A DNA stretch of 64,000 nucleotides from the NCBI GenBank assembly GCA_000973525.1, contig CP004391.1:372001-436000 (forward strand), written 5' to 3'. Shown in pieces: positions 37,998 through 47,867 of the stretch. The stretch's first letter is position 1. Every line of letters begins with the position of its first letter. Both the position numbers and the translations under genes were made by a program. The notes under the pieces are model-generated. The model was not told the origin of the DNA. It saw only the letters and a program-made list of their open reading frames with translations, and ran no database searches. The DNA comes from Pasteurella multocida subsp. multocida OH4807. GTDB lineage: Bacteria > Pseudomonadota > Gammaproteobacteria > Enterobacterales > Pasteurellaceae.

Positions 37998-38031
37998 AAA
38001 AAACACACTCTTATTTGAGTGTGTTTTTTTA
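37998..38031. terminator. Bidirectional terminator between nagE and the haem ABC operon
   Basis: AAAAACACACTC / GAGTGTGTTTTT perfect 12-bp stem, 6-nt loop, T tract on both strands. Confidence 0.93.
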
Positions 38032-38055
38032 TTAATGAAAAGTGAATGGAATGTC

Positions 38056-38793
38056 TTATACGCGAAAAAACATCCCACATTCATCTCGTTTCTGTAAAAT
38101 TTGCCAACGATAGACCGCACTTAAACGTGCACTTTGCATCACCTCTTCTACCTCGCCTTGTGCAATAATCTTGCCATGCTGCATCAGAATAATGTGATCT
38201 GCATACCTTGCTGCTAAATCTAGGTCATGTAACACCATTACGACACTACAGACTGTTTTTTGCTGTTTTAGAAAATGCATTAAACCTTGTTGATGACGAA
38301 TGTCTAAATGGTTACAAGGTTCATCTAATAAGATAACTGGCGCCTGCTGCATAAAGGCTCGTACAATGTTAGCGCGTTGTTGTTCTCCCCCTGAAAGTAG
38401 GTTCACTCGTTTATGACGTAAAGGTGTTAATTCAAACTGGTCAAGCAACCAAGTTAACCAATTTTGACTCAAATGTTGAGAAGAAAAATATCTCGAATTA
38501 CGTTGCCCCAATTTGACATATTCCTCAACCGTCAATGGCATTCCATAGCGACTATTTTGTGCGACTAAAGCCAGTTTCCCTGCACGAATTTGCTCAATAA
38601 CAGGCTGATCATTCAGTTTAACTTGTGCATTAAAATACCCTAAAAGTGCTTTGAGTAATGTGGATTTTCCCGCCCCATTAGGTCCAATAATGGCGGTATG
38701 CTTCCCTTTAGGAATACATAACCGTTCCGTTTGTAAAATCACACGTCCATGGGTTTCAATGGTAAGAGGTTGTAATTCAAAAAGAGAGGTCAT
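38056..38793 (-). CDS. hmuV: Haem/iron ABC importer ATPase
   Basis: A 245-aa ABC ATPase of the FepC/HmuV type: Walker A IIGPNGAGKSTLL, Q-loop, signature LSGGEQQR, Walker B PVILLDEPCNHLD, H-loop. It energises the permease encoded 16 nt upstream. Last gene of a five-gene iron operon. A USS core lies at 38114-38122. Family is certain; haem specificity rests on the HmuT-like binding protein. Confidence 0.85.
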   Translation of the reverse strand: MTSLFELQPLTIETHGRVILQTERLCIPKGKHTAIIGPNGAGKSTLLKALLGYFNAQVKLNDQPVIEQIRAGKLALVAQNSRYGMPLTVEEYVKLGQRNSRYFSSQHLSQNWLTWLLDQFELTPLRHKRVNLLSGGEQQRANIVRAFMQQAPVILLDEPCNHLDIRHQQGLMHFLKQQKTVCSVVMVLHDLDLAARYADHIILMQHGKIIAQGEVEEVMQSARLSAVYRWQILQKRDECGMFFRV

Positions 38794-38809
38794 CGCTAAC
38801 TCTGCTCCG

Positions 38810-39778
38810 CTATATACGACGAGTGGATTGAATGAAGACCCAAAAGAAAAAGGGTCCGCCTAATAATGCAATCACAATTCCGACTGGGAGATCAACAGGA
38901 TAAGTAATGAGACGAGCAACACTATCTACTGATAATAAAAACAGTGCACCAACCCAAGCAGACAACAAAATCAGTTTGCGACGATGCCCACCTATCGTTG
39001 TGGCTAAAATATTAGGAATCATCATCCCTAAAAAACCAATAATCCCCGATAAAGAAACGGCTGCCCCAGTGAGTAAGGCGGCGGCAACAACTGTTTGTAA
39101 ACGCACTTTTGCAACAGAAACCCCCATACTGAATGCCGTTTCTTCACCTAGCATCAAACAGTCAAGTTGGCGCCCTAAGATTGCTAACCAAATTAATCCG
39201 ACGATCATAATAAAAACGGGATAATAAATCGGAGTAAAGCCAGCTTCAGATAAACTACCTGCCAACCAGATCGTTGCACTACGCAACACGAGGTCATCCG
39301 ATAAAAAAAGGATTAATCCGACTACCGCAGAGCAAAAAGCACTTAAGATAAACCCCATAATGAGTAATCCCAGTGTGCCGCCACCAAATAGATGATGCGC
39401 AAATAAAATCAGCAAGCATACGATTAGTGCTCCTAAAAAAGCCGCAAAAGGGACACCTATCCCCGTTGCACCAAAGGCTAAAACGCTAATGACGCCTAGA
39501 GCAGCACCACCTGATGTACCAATTAAACTGGGATCCGCTAACGGATTCTCAAACAGTGCTTGAAGTGCAGCACCTGCTGCAGCCAAAGCGGCCCCCACCA
39601 CAAAGGCATTCATAATACGAGGCAGACGAATATCGAAAACGATAGGAGTGAGTGAGTTTGGTGATTGCCATCCACCAAATCCCACACCGAGAGAAAACCA
39701 AATCAGTAAGATCGTTCCGATACAGGATAAAAATACAACTCGCTTTTTCATTGGCTCCATGCGTTCTAGGTCGTTCAT
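38810..39778 (-). CDS. hmuU: Haem/iron ABC importer permease (FecCD family)
   Basis: A 322-aa permease with about nine to ten hydrophobic segments and FecCD landmarks RLPRIMNAFVVGAALA, ENPLADPSLIGTSGGA and GFLGMMIPNI. It forms the homodimeric inner-membrane channel with HmuV. The first ATG starts 2 nt after the hmuT stop; internal ATGs at codons 7 and 10 are alternative starts, since FecCD proteins usually begin near the first helix. Confidence 0.87.
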   Translation of the reverse strand: MNDLERMEPMKKRVVFLSCIGTILLIWFSLGVGFGGWQSPNSLTPIVFDIRLPRIMNAFVVGAALAAAGAALQALFENPLADPSLIGTSGGAALGVISVLAFGATGIGVPFAAFLGALIVCLLILFAHHLFGGGTLGLLIMGFILSAFCSAVVGLILFLSDDLVLRSATIWLAGSLSEAGFTPIYYPVFIMIVGLIWLAILGRQLDCLMLGEETAFSMGVSVAKVRLQTVVAAALLTGAAVSLSGIIGFLGMMIPNILATTIGGHRRKLILLSAWVGALFLLSVDSVARLITYPVDLPVGIVIALLGGPFFFWVFIQSTRRI

Positions 39779-39780
39779 AA

Positions 39781-40569
39781 TTATTTGGCTAAATCATGCA
39801 GGCGTTTCAATACGTCTGGTGTAGTCAGACCATAACGTAAATAATCATTTGCTGACCAAAAATAAATATGACCTGATTTAGCCGCAGGGCTATTGGCAAT
39901 TTCAGGGCGCTCAAGTAATTTCTCCACACCACCGATAACCTCTTTTTGGTGCTCTGCTACAATAATGACATCTGGCTGAGCCATAAGCCACGCCTCACGG
40001 TTAAGTGGTTTGATGCCTTCTACACCGACGGCCGCATTTATCCCCCCAGCACGACGAATCAATTCATCTGCGGCGGTATTTTTACCTGCCACGACGCGAC
40101 CATCATAGGTTAATAAATAACGTTTACCCGTCTTAGATAAAGGTTGAATCCCTGCCTCCCAAGCCGTCGCCAACTTATCGGCTTGTTCTGTTTTCGCAAT
40201 CAGCTTACCGACTTCACGGATCGCTTGAGCAAATCCTTCAATATTATCTTGAGGTAATACGTTGACGGTTTTTACACCTAACTGATTTAAATTATCAAAA
40301 ATCGTGACAGGCATCGCCATATAAGACCCTAACACTAAATCAGGTTGCGTTGCTAAAATCGGCTCAACCGCTAATTTACGGTGGATACCAATACTCGCCA
40401 CCTGTTCTACTGCAGGATTCATAGTCGTTTGATCGCGCCCAACTAGCTGTTCGACGCTTTCTAGTGCCACAATGATATCTGCTGTATCTGGTGTCAACGT
40501 GACAATACGTTGCGCATAAACAAACGGCTGAATAGCGAATAATAAACAAAGTGTAATGATTTTCTTCAT
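39781..40569 (-). CDS. hmuT: Periplasmic haem-binding protein (HmuT-like)
   Basis: A 262-aa class III binding protein with a Sec signal peptide (cleavage about after residue 19, YAQ). The stretches RIVTLTPDTADIIVALES and, in particular, GKNTAADELIRRAGGINA with IKPLNREAW are characteristic of HmuT haem carriers rather than ferric-siderophore carriers. It ferries ligand from the outer-membrane receptor to HmuUV. It starts 9 nt after the esterase-PDZ gene. Confidence 0.82.
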   Translation of the reverse strand: MKKIITLCLLFAIQPFVYAQRIVTLTPDTADIIVALESVEQLVGRDQTTMNPAVEQVASIGIHRKLAVEPILATQPDLVLGSYMAMPVTIFDNLNQLGVKTVNVLPQDNIEGFAQAIREVGKLIAKTEQADKLATAWEAGIQPLSKTGKRYLLTYDGRVVAGKNTAADELIRRAGGINAAVGVEGIKPLNREAWLMAQPDVIIVAEHQKEVIGGVEKLLERPEIANSPAAKSGHIYFWSANDYLRYGLTTPDVLKRLHDLAK

Positions 40570-40578
40570 GCTTTGATC

Positions 40579-41934
40579 CTATTGAATAATAATGGTTTGT
40601 ACTTTTTCTGGTTTTATCTGCTGAATTTTTCCATTCAGTTTTAACTCAATGACGGAACGTGAATGAAACGGTAGTTGAGAAAAGTCAATTTGCAATTCCG
40701 CAACACGAGAGGTCTCTATCTGTAATAGTTTCTCACTCACTTCGGCTTTTACTTTCGCTGACAGAGGTTGCTTAGCAAAAACTTGATACTCATACCCTGG
40801 AGGAAAACGCCCTGTTAATGTGAATTGCTGTCCATTTCTTTCAAGGGTCAATGATGTATTTTCTCCCGCTTTTTTAGTTGCGAGGTAATTAAACGCCGCA
40901 TAACGATGATTCAGTTCTGTGTCTTCCATTTTCAGAATAATATCTCCTGGTAGTACCCCCATCTTTTCCGCAATACTACCTTTTTTATTAAAGGACGAGA
41001 CTTTCATCCCTTTTCCCGTATGACTGGCATCTAAAATTATCCCGAACGATGCCTTATCATTCACCATGGTCAGGCTATAAGGGGTATGCCATGACTTCGC
41101 CATTTCTGTTGGATTACGCTTTGTAATCTTCAGCCACGCAAATTGATGGGAAAAATCATCCGCACTTTCAAAGGATAGCGAGGTCATCGCTTGACGTTGA
41201 TGTTTATCAATAAAGGCTTTGAGTTCAGGTGCAATCGTTGGGAAATACCCCATATCATGATTACCTTCTGGTGTGCGAAATACTACATTTTTATGATATG
41301 CTTTGATTTTATCAATAGTTGGCTGCATTAAACGTACTGGATACAACATGTCAGACTGTGTATTGACAATATACAGGGGCTTATGGTTTAAATTTTCTAA
41401 ATAGACGGGTGACTGTCCTATAGCAGCAGCAACAGATAACGATCCATTTAGAGAAATAAACCCAGCGAATGGCGAGGATTGCGTCGTAGCGAAATACAAT
41501 GTACCTGAGCCTCCATCCGAGAAACCTGCCAAAAAGATTTTGTCCTCATTAATCGGAAAATGGTGTTTCACCTCATTGATTTCCGCTAACACCATATTCA
41601 CTCCTTTCGTATCAAACCACGTTGCGCCCTTTTGTCCATAAGGGAACAAAACATAGTAGCCTCCCTCATCTGCTAATTTGATAAAAGGGGATTTTTGCGC
41701 TGATTCTAACGGATTAATACGTAAACTTGTAGCAGACACCGCTCCATGCAAATAAACAATTAAAGGATGAGTTTTATCTTGTTCAAGGTTTTTAGGCACA
41801 TACAAAATATAAGGGCGTTTTTGACCATCTTCGCCTTGATATTCAAAACTTTTAAACTCCCCCTGTGCCATAGCAACGCCCGTCACGAAAGATAATAATA
41901 ACAACCAAAATGTTTTAACTAATTGTTTATTCAT
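40579..41934 (-). CDS. Secreted esterase-PDZ fusion in the iron operon
   Basis: A 451-aa protein with a signal peptide (cleavage about residue 23, AMA). Residues ~35-245 form an alpha/beta-hydrolase of the PHB-depolymerase/esterase type: HGAVSA as oxyanion region, GFSDGGSG with nucleophile Ser139, and a candidate catalytic His in EGNHDMGYFP. Residues ~300-390 form a PDZ domain (GMKVSSFNKKGSIAEKMGVLPGDIILKMED). It lies between the TonB receptor and hmuT and is co-transcribed. It might cleave an ester siderophore or act on a host protein or envelope partner; the substrate is unknown. Confidence 0.75.
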   Translation of the reverse strand: MNKQLVKTFWLLLLSFVTGVAMAQGEFKSFEYQGEDGQKRPYILYVPKNLEQDKTHPLIVYLHGAVSATSLRINPLESAQKSPFIKLADEGGYYVLFPYGQKGATWFDTKGVNMVLAEINEVKHHFPINEDKIFLAGFSDGGSGTLYFATTQSSPFAGFISLNGSLSVAAAIGQSPVYLENLNHKPLYIVNTQSDMLYPVRLMQPTIDKIKAYHKNVVFRTPEGNHDMGYFPTIAPELKAFIDKHQRQAMTSLSFESADDFSHQFAWLKITKRNPTEMAKSWHTPYSLTMVNDKASFGIILDASHTGKGMKVSSFNKKGSIAEKMGVLPGDIILKMEDTELNHRYAAFNYLATKKAGENTSLTLERNGQQFTLTGRFPPGYEYQVFAKQPLSAKVKAEVSEKLLQIETSRVAELQIDFSQLPFHSRSVIELKLNGKIQQIKPEKVQTIIIQ

Positions 41935-42018
41935 TATTTCTATTCCTTTTGCAAACTAAAAAAGTGTAGTCAATTTTGCTAAACTTTCGCAAAACTAACC
42001 GCACTTGTGAGGACATTT

Positions 42019-44286
42019 TTAGAATTTTAATTCCACATTAATCGCATAATTACGCCCTGGTTGGGTATAACGATCGATTGTGTTGTTATCAGGTGTTGCA
42101 ACCACATCACCAAAGCTCCAATATTTCTTATTAAATAAGTTGAAGACCCCTGCACGAATTTCAACATTTTTCACTGGTTGGTAATAAGCGGTTAAATCCC
42201 AAACGCCATAGCCCGGTGCTTTGAAGTAAGAATATTCAACATTATTCCTATCGATGTAGGTGCCCGGTTTACGTTTCTTATCAGACCAACGGAATTTAGT
42301 GCCAACGCCCCAAGTATCTCGCTCATATTCAAGCCCAACCACACCATTTAAAGGGTGTGCTGAGGTTAATGGTTCCTTCGGATTCAATACATAGCCTTTC
42401 ATCCACGCCACTGTATTAGTCAATGTCCAGTGATCCGCAAATTGCCACGCAGTAAATAGCTCTGCGCCATAGGTTTTCACTTTACCTTTATTGCCATAAT
42501 ACACTTCACGTGTACAACCTTGACAAGGCGGGAACACTTGCTCTTGGCTAAGGAAGTTTTTGTACTGGTTATAATAAGTATTTAAGCGTGCTTTAAAAGT
42601 ATCTGTGGCATAAAGCAAGCCAATATCAAAGCTATTTGCTTCTTCAGGTTTTAAATTTGGGTTTGGATTAACCTTATATTTCCCCCTTGTCCCCATATCC
42701 ATTTCTGCACCTACGCCAATATATTGTGGGTTTGGCAATTTCTTCGCATAAGCATAGCCTGCTAATAGTGCTAAATCCTCAGAAAGTGGAATATGCAAAC
42801 GCACACTTGGTGATAAAGTGCTATAAGTTAATTTTTTATTTACCGCAGCTTTATCTTGCTTTGGCGTAGTATCTAAATGGCTCGCTTTAAATCGGCGCTC
42901 TTCATACTGATAACGTAAGGCTAAATTCAACGCCACATCATTTGCAAAGGTCAGTTGTTCTTGTAAACCCAAGCTGTAATTTTTAGTGATCGTTTTTGGA
43001 AATAAACGAAATTCATTACCTTCTGCTAACGAATTTTTACTTTGACGTTTATAGTCTTCTCCCCTCACTCGATCTAGTTCATCACGTCTAAATTCAAGGC
43101 TACCAGACAAACGATGTTTAATTGAATCTGTTTGGAAATTCGTTTTTAATTCCGATTTAAGCCCATAAATGTTGTGGATTAAATGGTTATTATTTCTGGT
43201 TGTTTCGTTTAATTTACCACCATTAGTTGCCGAACTTTCAGAATATTGATAAGTCGTATCGTTAATTTTCAAACGTTGTGAATACCCTTGGAAATTAATT
43301 TCATCTAACCAATCACTTTCAGGTAAATAACGATAAACAAATCCTGTACGCTCACGCGTAAATTTATCTAATGAAGTAGAGGTTGCAATTTTATCGGTAC
43401 GAATCGCTGGTGGTCGGTTTGGATCTTCTTGCTTTAATGGACGTGAACTACTCTTCAAAAGCTCATCACGTTGAGTATTTACTCGACGTTCATAACGCTC
43501 AAAGGTTAATTCAAGGCGATGTGCATCTTGGCTAAAATTTAATTTAGCCAAAATATTTTTCCCTTTGGTTTTTTGATCATTTGAAACTGTTTTATTATCG
43601 CCGTTTTCATCATTTTCGGCGAAATTTTCAAACTCTTTACTATCACGTTGCGTGAGCATTAATAATCCCTCAACAAATTGAGAATGCCCCGCTAATGTCG
43701 CTGTTTTAGTATGTGCGCTGTAAGTACTACGATAACCATATTTTAAGCCGGCATAAACTGGTTTATCTGCCTGAACAAAATCACTTGGATTGTAGGTCAT
43801 CATATTGATACTACCACCCAAAGCGCCATTCCCATACAACGCAGAGTTGCCTGACTTATCGATATCCACTTGACGTAAAGTTTCTGGTTCAACTACATCT
43901 ACACCCAGCTTACTTGAGTTATTACGCCCAACCCGTGGACCTGCGTCCTCAAAAGGCTCAGCTAATGGAATACCATCAATATTCATTTGGATGCGTTGAT
44001 GACGAATACCACGAATATTATAGCCATTGTTCCCCATACGCATATTATCAGAGTCCACATCAACACTCGGATCGTATTTCACCATATCTTTAATATTTTG
44101 TGCCCCTGTCTGTTTTAATTGCGTCTGAGTTACCGTGGACTGAGTATGTGTAACATAAGTACTATCCGTCGTTTGTGAAGACACAATAATCGGCATGAGC
44201 TCAATGGGTTGATGAGATTGAGCAAAGACCACTCCTGACAACGTAAGCGAAACGAATTGGGCGATATAACGCGGTTTGATTTGCAT
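42019..44286 (-). CDS. TonB-dependent outer-membrane haem/iron receptor
   Basis: A 755-aa protein: signal peptide (to about residue 22, FAQ), a TonB-box-like MPIIVSS, a plug domain with NGYNIRGIRHQRIQMNIDGIP and ALYGNGALGGSINM, and a beta-barrel ending in aromatic Phe. The NPNL motif near LKPEEANSFDIGL is typical of haem/haemoglobin receptors, though the accompanying FRAP motif is not clear (KLPNPQYIG instead). A Cys pair CQGC sits in an extracellular-loop region. First gene of the operon, with a Fur box 30-50 nt upstream. Confidence 0.85.
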   Translation of the reverse strand: MQIKPRYIAQFVSLTLSGVVFAQSHQPIELMPIIVSSQTTDSTYVTHTQSTVTQTQLKQTGAQNIKDMVKYDPSVDVDSDNMRMGNNGYNIRGIRHQRIQMNIDGIPLAEPFEDAGPRVGRNNSSKLGVDVVEPETLRQVDIDKSGNSALYGNGALGGSINMMTYNPSDFVQADKPVYAGLKYGYRSTYSAHTKTATLAGHSQFVEGLLMLTQRDSKEFENFAENDENGDNKTVSNDQKTKGKNILAKLNFSQDAHRLELTFERYERRVNTQRDELLKSSSRPLKQEDPNRPPAIRTDKIATSTSLDKFTRERTGFVYRYLPESDWLDEINFQGYSQRLKINDTTYQYSESSATNGGKLNETTRNNNHLIHNIYGLKSELKTNFQTDSIKHRLSGSLEFRRDELDRVRGEDYKRQSKNSLAEGNEFRLFPKTITKNYSLGLQEQLTFANDVALNLALRYQYEERRFKASHLDTTPKQDKAAVNKKLTYSTLSPSVRLHIPLSEDLALLAGYAYAKKLPNPQYIGVGAEMDMGTRGKYKVNPNPNLKPEEANSFDIGLLYATDTFKARLNTYYNQYKNFLSQEQVFPPCQGCTREVYYGNKGKVKTYGAELFTAWQFADHWTLTNTVAWMKGYVLNPKEPLTSAHPLNGVVGLEYERDTWGVGTKFRWSDKKRKPGTYIDRNNVEYSYFKAPGYGVWDLTAYYQPVKNVEIRAGVFNLFNKKYWSFGDVVATPDNNTIDRYTQPGRNYAINVELKF

Positions 44287-44316
44287 AATTAACTTAATCC
44301 ATACTTTTATTTAACG

Positions 44317-44336
44317 AAATGATAACAATTATTATT
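44317..44336. promoter_or_regulatory. Fur box upstream of the TonB receptor operon
   Basis: AAATGATAACAATTATTAT matches the Fur consensus GATAATGATAATCATTATC at most AT positions, about 31 nt before the receptor start. It implies iron repression of the receptor-esterase-hmuTUV operon. Confidence 0.7.
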
Positions 44337-44445
44337 ATAATCTAAAAGGCATGTATTTTGAATAGTGATAGGGATAAATTTGCGTGTAAAACGAACTGCT
44401 CCAATCTCTTATAATGTGCTAGACATTCTGTTGAAAAAATAAAAA

Positions 44446-44485
44446 AATCTACACTTTTTTATTTTCGAATAAATAAAGTGTAGAT
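44446..44485 (-). terminator. Terminator after bioB
   Basis: AATCTACACTTT / AAAGTGTAGAT stem with a 17-nt loop, T tract on the minus strand, 53 nt past the bioB stop. Confidence 0.8.
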
Positions 44486-44537
44486 CTGAATAAAAGGAAA
44501 GGATATTTATATCAGGTACGTTTTCGTTTCGGCTTAA

Positions 44538-45551
44538 TCATTCCTCAGCACGATAACGATTTTCTTCCGTTTCAGGCTCTAAATCTAATTTTGCCATTAA
44601 TAATTGGTCACCATCTTCTTCTGGGTTGCCAGTGACTAGCAATTTATCCCCATAGAAAATCGAGTTTGCACCTGCCATAAAACACATCGCTTGCATTTCT
44701 TCAGACATGCCTTGACGACCTGCCGATAAACGCACATAGCTCTTTGGCATGGTAATACGTGCCACTGCAATGGTACGTACAAATTCTGTCCAGTCTAATT
44801 CAGCTGCTTCCGCTAATGGTGTGCCTTCCACTTTCACTAATTGGTTAATCGGCACAGATTCTGGTTGTGGATCTAAATTCGCAAGGCTTGCGATTAAACC
44901 CGCACGCTCTTTACGGGTTTCGTTCATACCCACGATTCCACCACAGCAGACTTTTAAGCCCGCTTTACGCACTTTACCTAAAGTGTTGATACGATCATCA
45001 AACTGACGTGTGCCGATCACATTATGATAATGCTCTGGTGCAGTATCTAAGTTGTGGTTGTAATAATCTAATCCCGCCTCTTTCAACTCTTCCGCCATAC
45101 CATCTTGTAACAAACCAAAAGTCCCGCAAGTTTCTAAACCAAGGGCTTTTACCGCTTTAATAATTTCAGTAATTTTCGCCACATCTTTTGGTTTTGGACC
45201 ACGCCACGCTGCCCCCATACAAAAACGCCCTGCGCCACGTGCTTTCGCAATTTTTGCCTTTTCGACAATCTCATCAATTTCTAATAATTGCTGATTTTGT
45301 ACGCCTGTTTGATAACGAGCAGACTGCGGACAATAACCACAATCTTCAGGGCAACCACCCGTTTTAATCGACATTAAAGTCGATAATTGAATCGCTTTTG
45401 GATTAAAGTTTTCACGATGCACTTGCGCTGCACGATAGACTAAATCCAAAAAGGGCGTTTCAAATAACGCTTCCACTTTACAGACAGACCAATATTCCAA
45501 AGAAGGATGTGGAGTGAGGGTTTTTACTTGAAAAGATGTTGCAATTGTCAT
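44538..45551 (-). CDS. bioB: Biotin synthase
   Basis: A 337-aa radical SAM enzyme with the CxxxCxxC cluster motif [13 protein letters not shown] (Cys67, 71, 74) and AAWRGP. It inserts sulfur into dethiobiotin. It lies 46 nt after thiQ, the same thiB-thiP-thiQ-bioB order I recall in H. influenzae, with no visible terminator between; no BirA operator could be recognised, so it may be expressed with the thiamine transporter. Confidence 0.97.
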   Translation of the reverse strand: MTIATSFQVKTLTPHPSLEYWSVCKVEALFETPFLDLVYRAAQVHRENFNPKAIQLSTLMSIKTGGCPEDCGYCPQSARYQTGVQNQQLLEIDEIVEKAKIAKARGAGRFCMGAAWRGPKPKDVAKITEIIKAVKALGLETCGTFGLLQDGMAEELKEAGLDYYNHNLDTAPEHYHNVIGTRQFDDRINTLGKVRKAGLKVCCGGIVGMNETRKERAGLIASLANLDPQPESVPINQLVKVEGTPLAEAAELDWTEFVRTIAVARITMPKSYVRLSAGRQGMSEEMQAMCFMAGANSIFYGDKLLVTGNPEEDGDQLLMAKLDLEPETEENRYRAEE

Positions 45552-45597
45552 AATTATTTTTCCATTTTGATACCGAGAAAGTACGCTCTATTTTCCA

Positions 45598-46254
45598 TTA
45601 AACGTACGAATCTAAAAGTGATAAATCACTGATCCTACCATTCTCAATTTGAATAATACGATCCACTTTATCTTTCACTTCAGTTAACTGATGTGTCACC
45701 ATCAACAAGGTCAATTTTTTGTCGTCACATAACGCCAAAAGTAAATTCAACATTTCAGCACGCAATTCAGGATCGAGTGCTGAAAAAGGTTCATCTAATA
45801 ATAAAATCGGTTTATCACGTAACAAACAACGTGCCAATGCCACACGCTGTTTTTGTCCACCCGATAGATTTTTCGGTGATTGGGCTAATAACTGACCTAA
45901 ACCCACCGCATTTGCCACTTGCTCCACTTGTTGCGTTTCAAGTGCGGTCAATTTTAAGCTAGGTTTTAACCCTAAGGCGATATTTTGTGCCACGGTCAAA
46001 TGGGTAAATAAATTATTTTCTTGAAATAACATTGATACAGGGCGTTGATGTGGCAAGGTTTGGGTATGATTTTCATTGTTTAACCAAATCTCACCTTGTG
46101 TAGCAAATTCAAAGCCTGCCAATAAATTCAATAAGGTGCTTTTGCCCGAGCCACTTGCGCCCACAATGGCGACTTTTTGTTGGGCAGGAACAAATAAATC
46201 AAACAAGAAATCTGCATTTTTATATTGAAAATGAACTTGTTCTAATTTAATCAT
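45598..46254 (-). CDS. thiQ: Thiamine ABC importer ATPase
   Basis: A 218-aa ABC ATPase: Walker [11 protein letters not shown], signature LSGGQKQR, Walker [16 protein letters not shown] 46254 has AAGGAAG about 6 nt upstream and overlaps the thiP stop by 8 nt; an in-frame start eight codons earlier would include that site. Powers uptake of thiamine and its phosphates. A USS core lies at 45940-45948. Confidence 0.95.
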   Translation of the reverse strand: MIKLEQVHFQYKNADFLFDLFVPAQQKVAIVGASGSGKSTLLNLLAGFEFATQGEIWLNNENHTQTLPHQRPVSMLFQENNLFTHLTVAQNIALGLKPSLKLTALETQQVEQVANAVGLGQLLAQSPKNLSGGQKQRVALARCLLRDKPILLLDEPFSALDPELRAEMLNLLLALCDDKKLTLLMVTHQLTEVKDKVDRIIQIENGRISDLSLLDSYV

Positions 46255-47857
46255 TTCCTTCTTCCTTTTGTCGCTCAATCACCACAAAGATCAACATACA
46301 TAACATCAACAAAATAAATGCCGTTACTGAGGCTTCTTGGCTGCGATAATGTCCAAGTTGCTGATACAGCAAATGAGGCAATGACGTAAAATCTTGGCTA
46401 CCAAATAAAGCAATTGCCGTAAAATCACCGAGCGATAATGCACAAGCCAATGCGAAAGCATATTGCATTGGTGCACGTAACAGGTGCCATTCAATTAACT
46501 TAAAACGCTGCCAGCCTTGAATATTCAAAGACTCACATAATTTTTCATAATAAATCATATTGTTATGCATCGGCACGGCTAAAATACGCAACACAAAAGG
46601 CATTGCCATCAAAGCGTTACAGCATACCACAACCGCAAAAAGGTGTAATGTTGAAAAATCGATTTCACGCAATAACATAAACAAGCCAATCGCTAGAACC
46701 AACGTGGGAATGGTTAAGATCATCGTACCAATACTCAGAATGCTTTGTGATAATACGGAATAATGCAACCAAGCTAAACGTCTTGCCAATAACAATAATG
46801 CGACAGACATCAACACCGCCAGTAATGCTGACGTTGGCGCAATCACAAACGAAAAGCCTAATGCTCGCCAAAGTTGTTCACTTGCCCATAAGCTGAAAAA
46901 CTTGCCTGAAAAAAAGGCGGAAACCAACGTGTTAAACAAAGGCAGCAACACAAACAAACTTGCCACCACAATCAAAAAAATTTGCCAAATTTGCACCGCA
47001 CTTGATTGCTTATCTTGCCAATAATTTTTGTTATGTAGCACTGTGGCGGGTGCTTTGCCCCACAAGCTACTTAACGTAAATAATGCAAAGCAAATGCCAA
47101 ACTGCAACAATGCAAATAAGGCGGCTTTGGGTAAATCAAATTCAAATAAAATCGCTTGATAAATAGCCACTTCTAAAGTGGTGTATTTTGGTCCACCACC
47201 TAAAGTTAACACGATCGCAAAGCTCGTAAAGCAAAGCATAAAAATTAAGGTGAAAACAGAGAAAACTTGCTGGAGTAAATAAGGCAATTCAATCAAGCGG
47301 ATAAATTGCCAGCCACGTAAATTCAGCTGTGCCGCAAGCTGGCGCTGTTGAACCGGAATACTTTGCAAACTTTGTAAAAACATTTTGCAAGCAAGAGGAA
47401 TATTAAAGAAAAGATGAGCAATTAAAATACCAGTTAACCCGTAAATATTAGGTGTCCAATCGCTTCCGAAAAATGTACTGATTTTGGCTAACCAACCTGA
47501 ACCACCATATACACCAAGCAAACCAAAAATTGCTACTAAAGACGGTAAAACAAAGGTGAGAGAGAATAATTTAAGAATAAATCGCTTACCTTTGAAGTGT
47601 TGGTAAAAAAAGGCGCGAGCCACCAGAAAACCGAAAAAAACCGATAATAACGCAGACAAAAACGCTTGCCACAAGCTAAAAGTTAAAACGTGATGCAAAT
47701 ATTGATCACTGACAAGCTGTTGCCAGCCACAATCCCCTTGTGCGAAAAAAAGCGAAAATAAGGCACTGCCACAAAATAGTAACAGAAATATAATTACAAA
47801 AATTCCGCCCACGTAATGCGATGGGCGGAAAGTCTGATGGAAAAAACGCATTGGCAT
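46247..47857 (-). CDS. thiP: Thiamine ABC importer permease
   Basis: A 536-aa duplicated permease, the E. coli ThiP length, with about twelve hydrophobic segments and two EAA-type loops. ATG 47857 is chosen; TTG 47866 and ATG 47851 are alternatives. It starts about 10 nt after thiB and overlaps thiQ. A USS core lies at 46995-47003. Confidence 0.95.
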   Translation of the reverse strand: MPMRFFHQTFRPSHYVGGIFVIIFLLLFCGSALFSLFFAQGDCGWQQLVSDQYLHHVLTFSLWQAFLSALLSVFFGFLVARAFFYQHFKGKRFILKLFSLTFVLPSLVAIFGLLGVYGGSGWLAKISTFFGSDWTPNIYGLTGILIAHLFFNIPLACKMFLQSLQSIPVQQRQLAAQLNLRGWQFIRLIELPYLLQQVFSVFTLIFMLCFTSFAIVLTLGGGPKYTTLEVAIYQAILFEFDLPKAALFALLQFGICFALFTLSSLWGKAPATVLHNKNYWQDKQSSAVQIWQIFLIVVASLFVLLPLFNTLVSAFFSGKFFSLWASEQLWRALGFSFVIAPTSALLAVLMSVALLLLARRLAWLHYSVLSQSILSIGTMILTIPTLVLAIGLFMLLREIDFSTLHLFAVVVCCNALMAMPFVLRILAVPMHNNMIYYEKLCESLNIQGWQRFKLIEWHLLRAPMQYAFALACALSLGDFTAIALFGSQDFTSLPHLLYQQLGHYRSQEASVTAFILLMLCMLIFVVIERQKEEGND

Positions 47858-47867
47858 TATTACCAAA

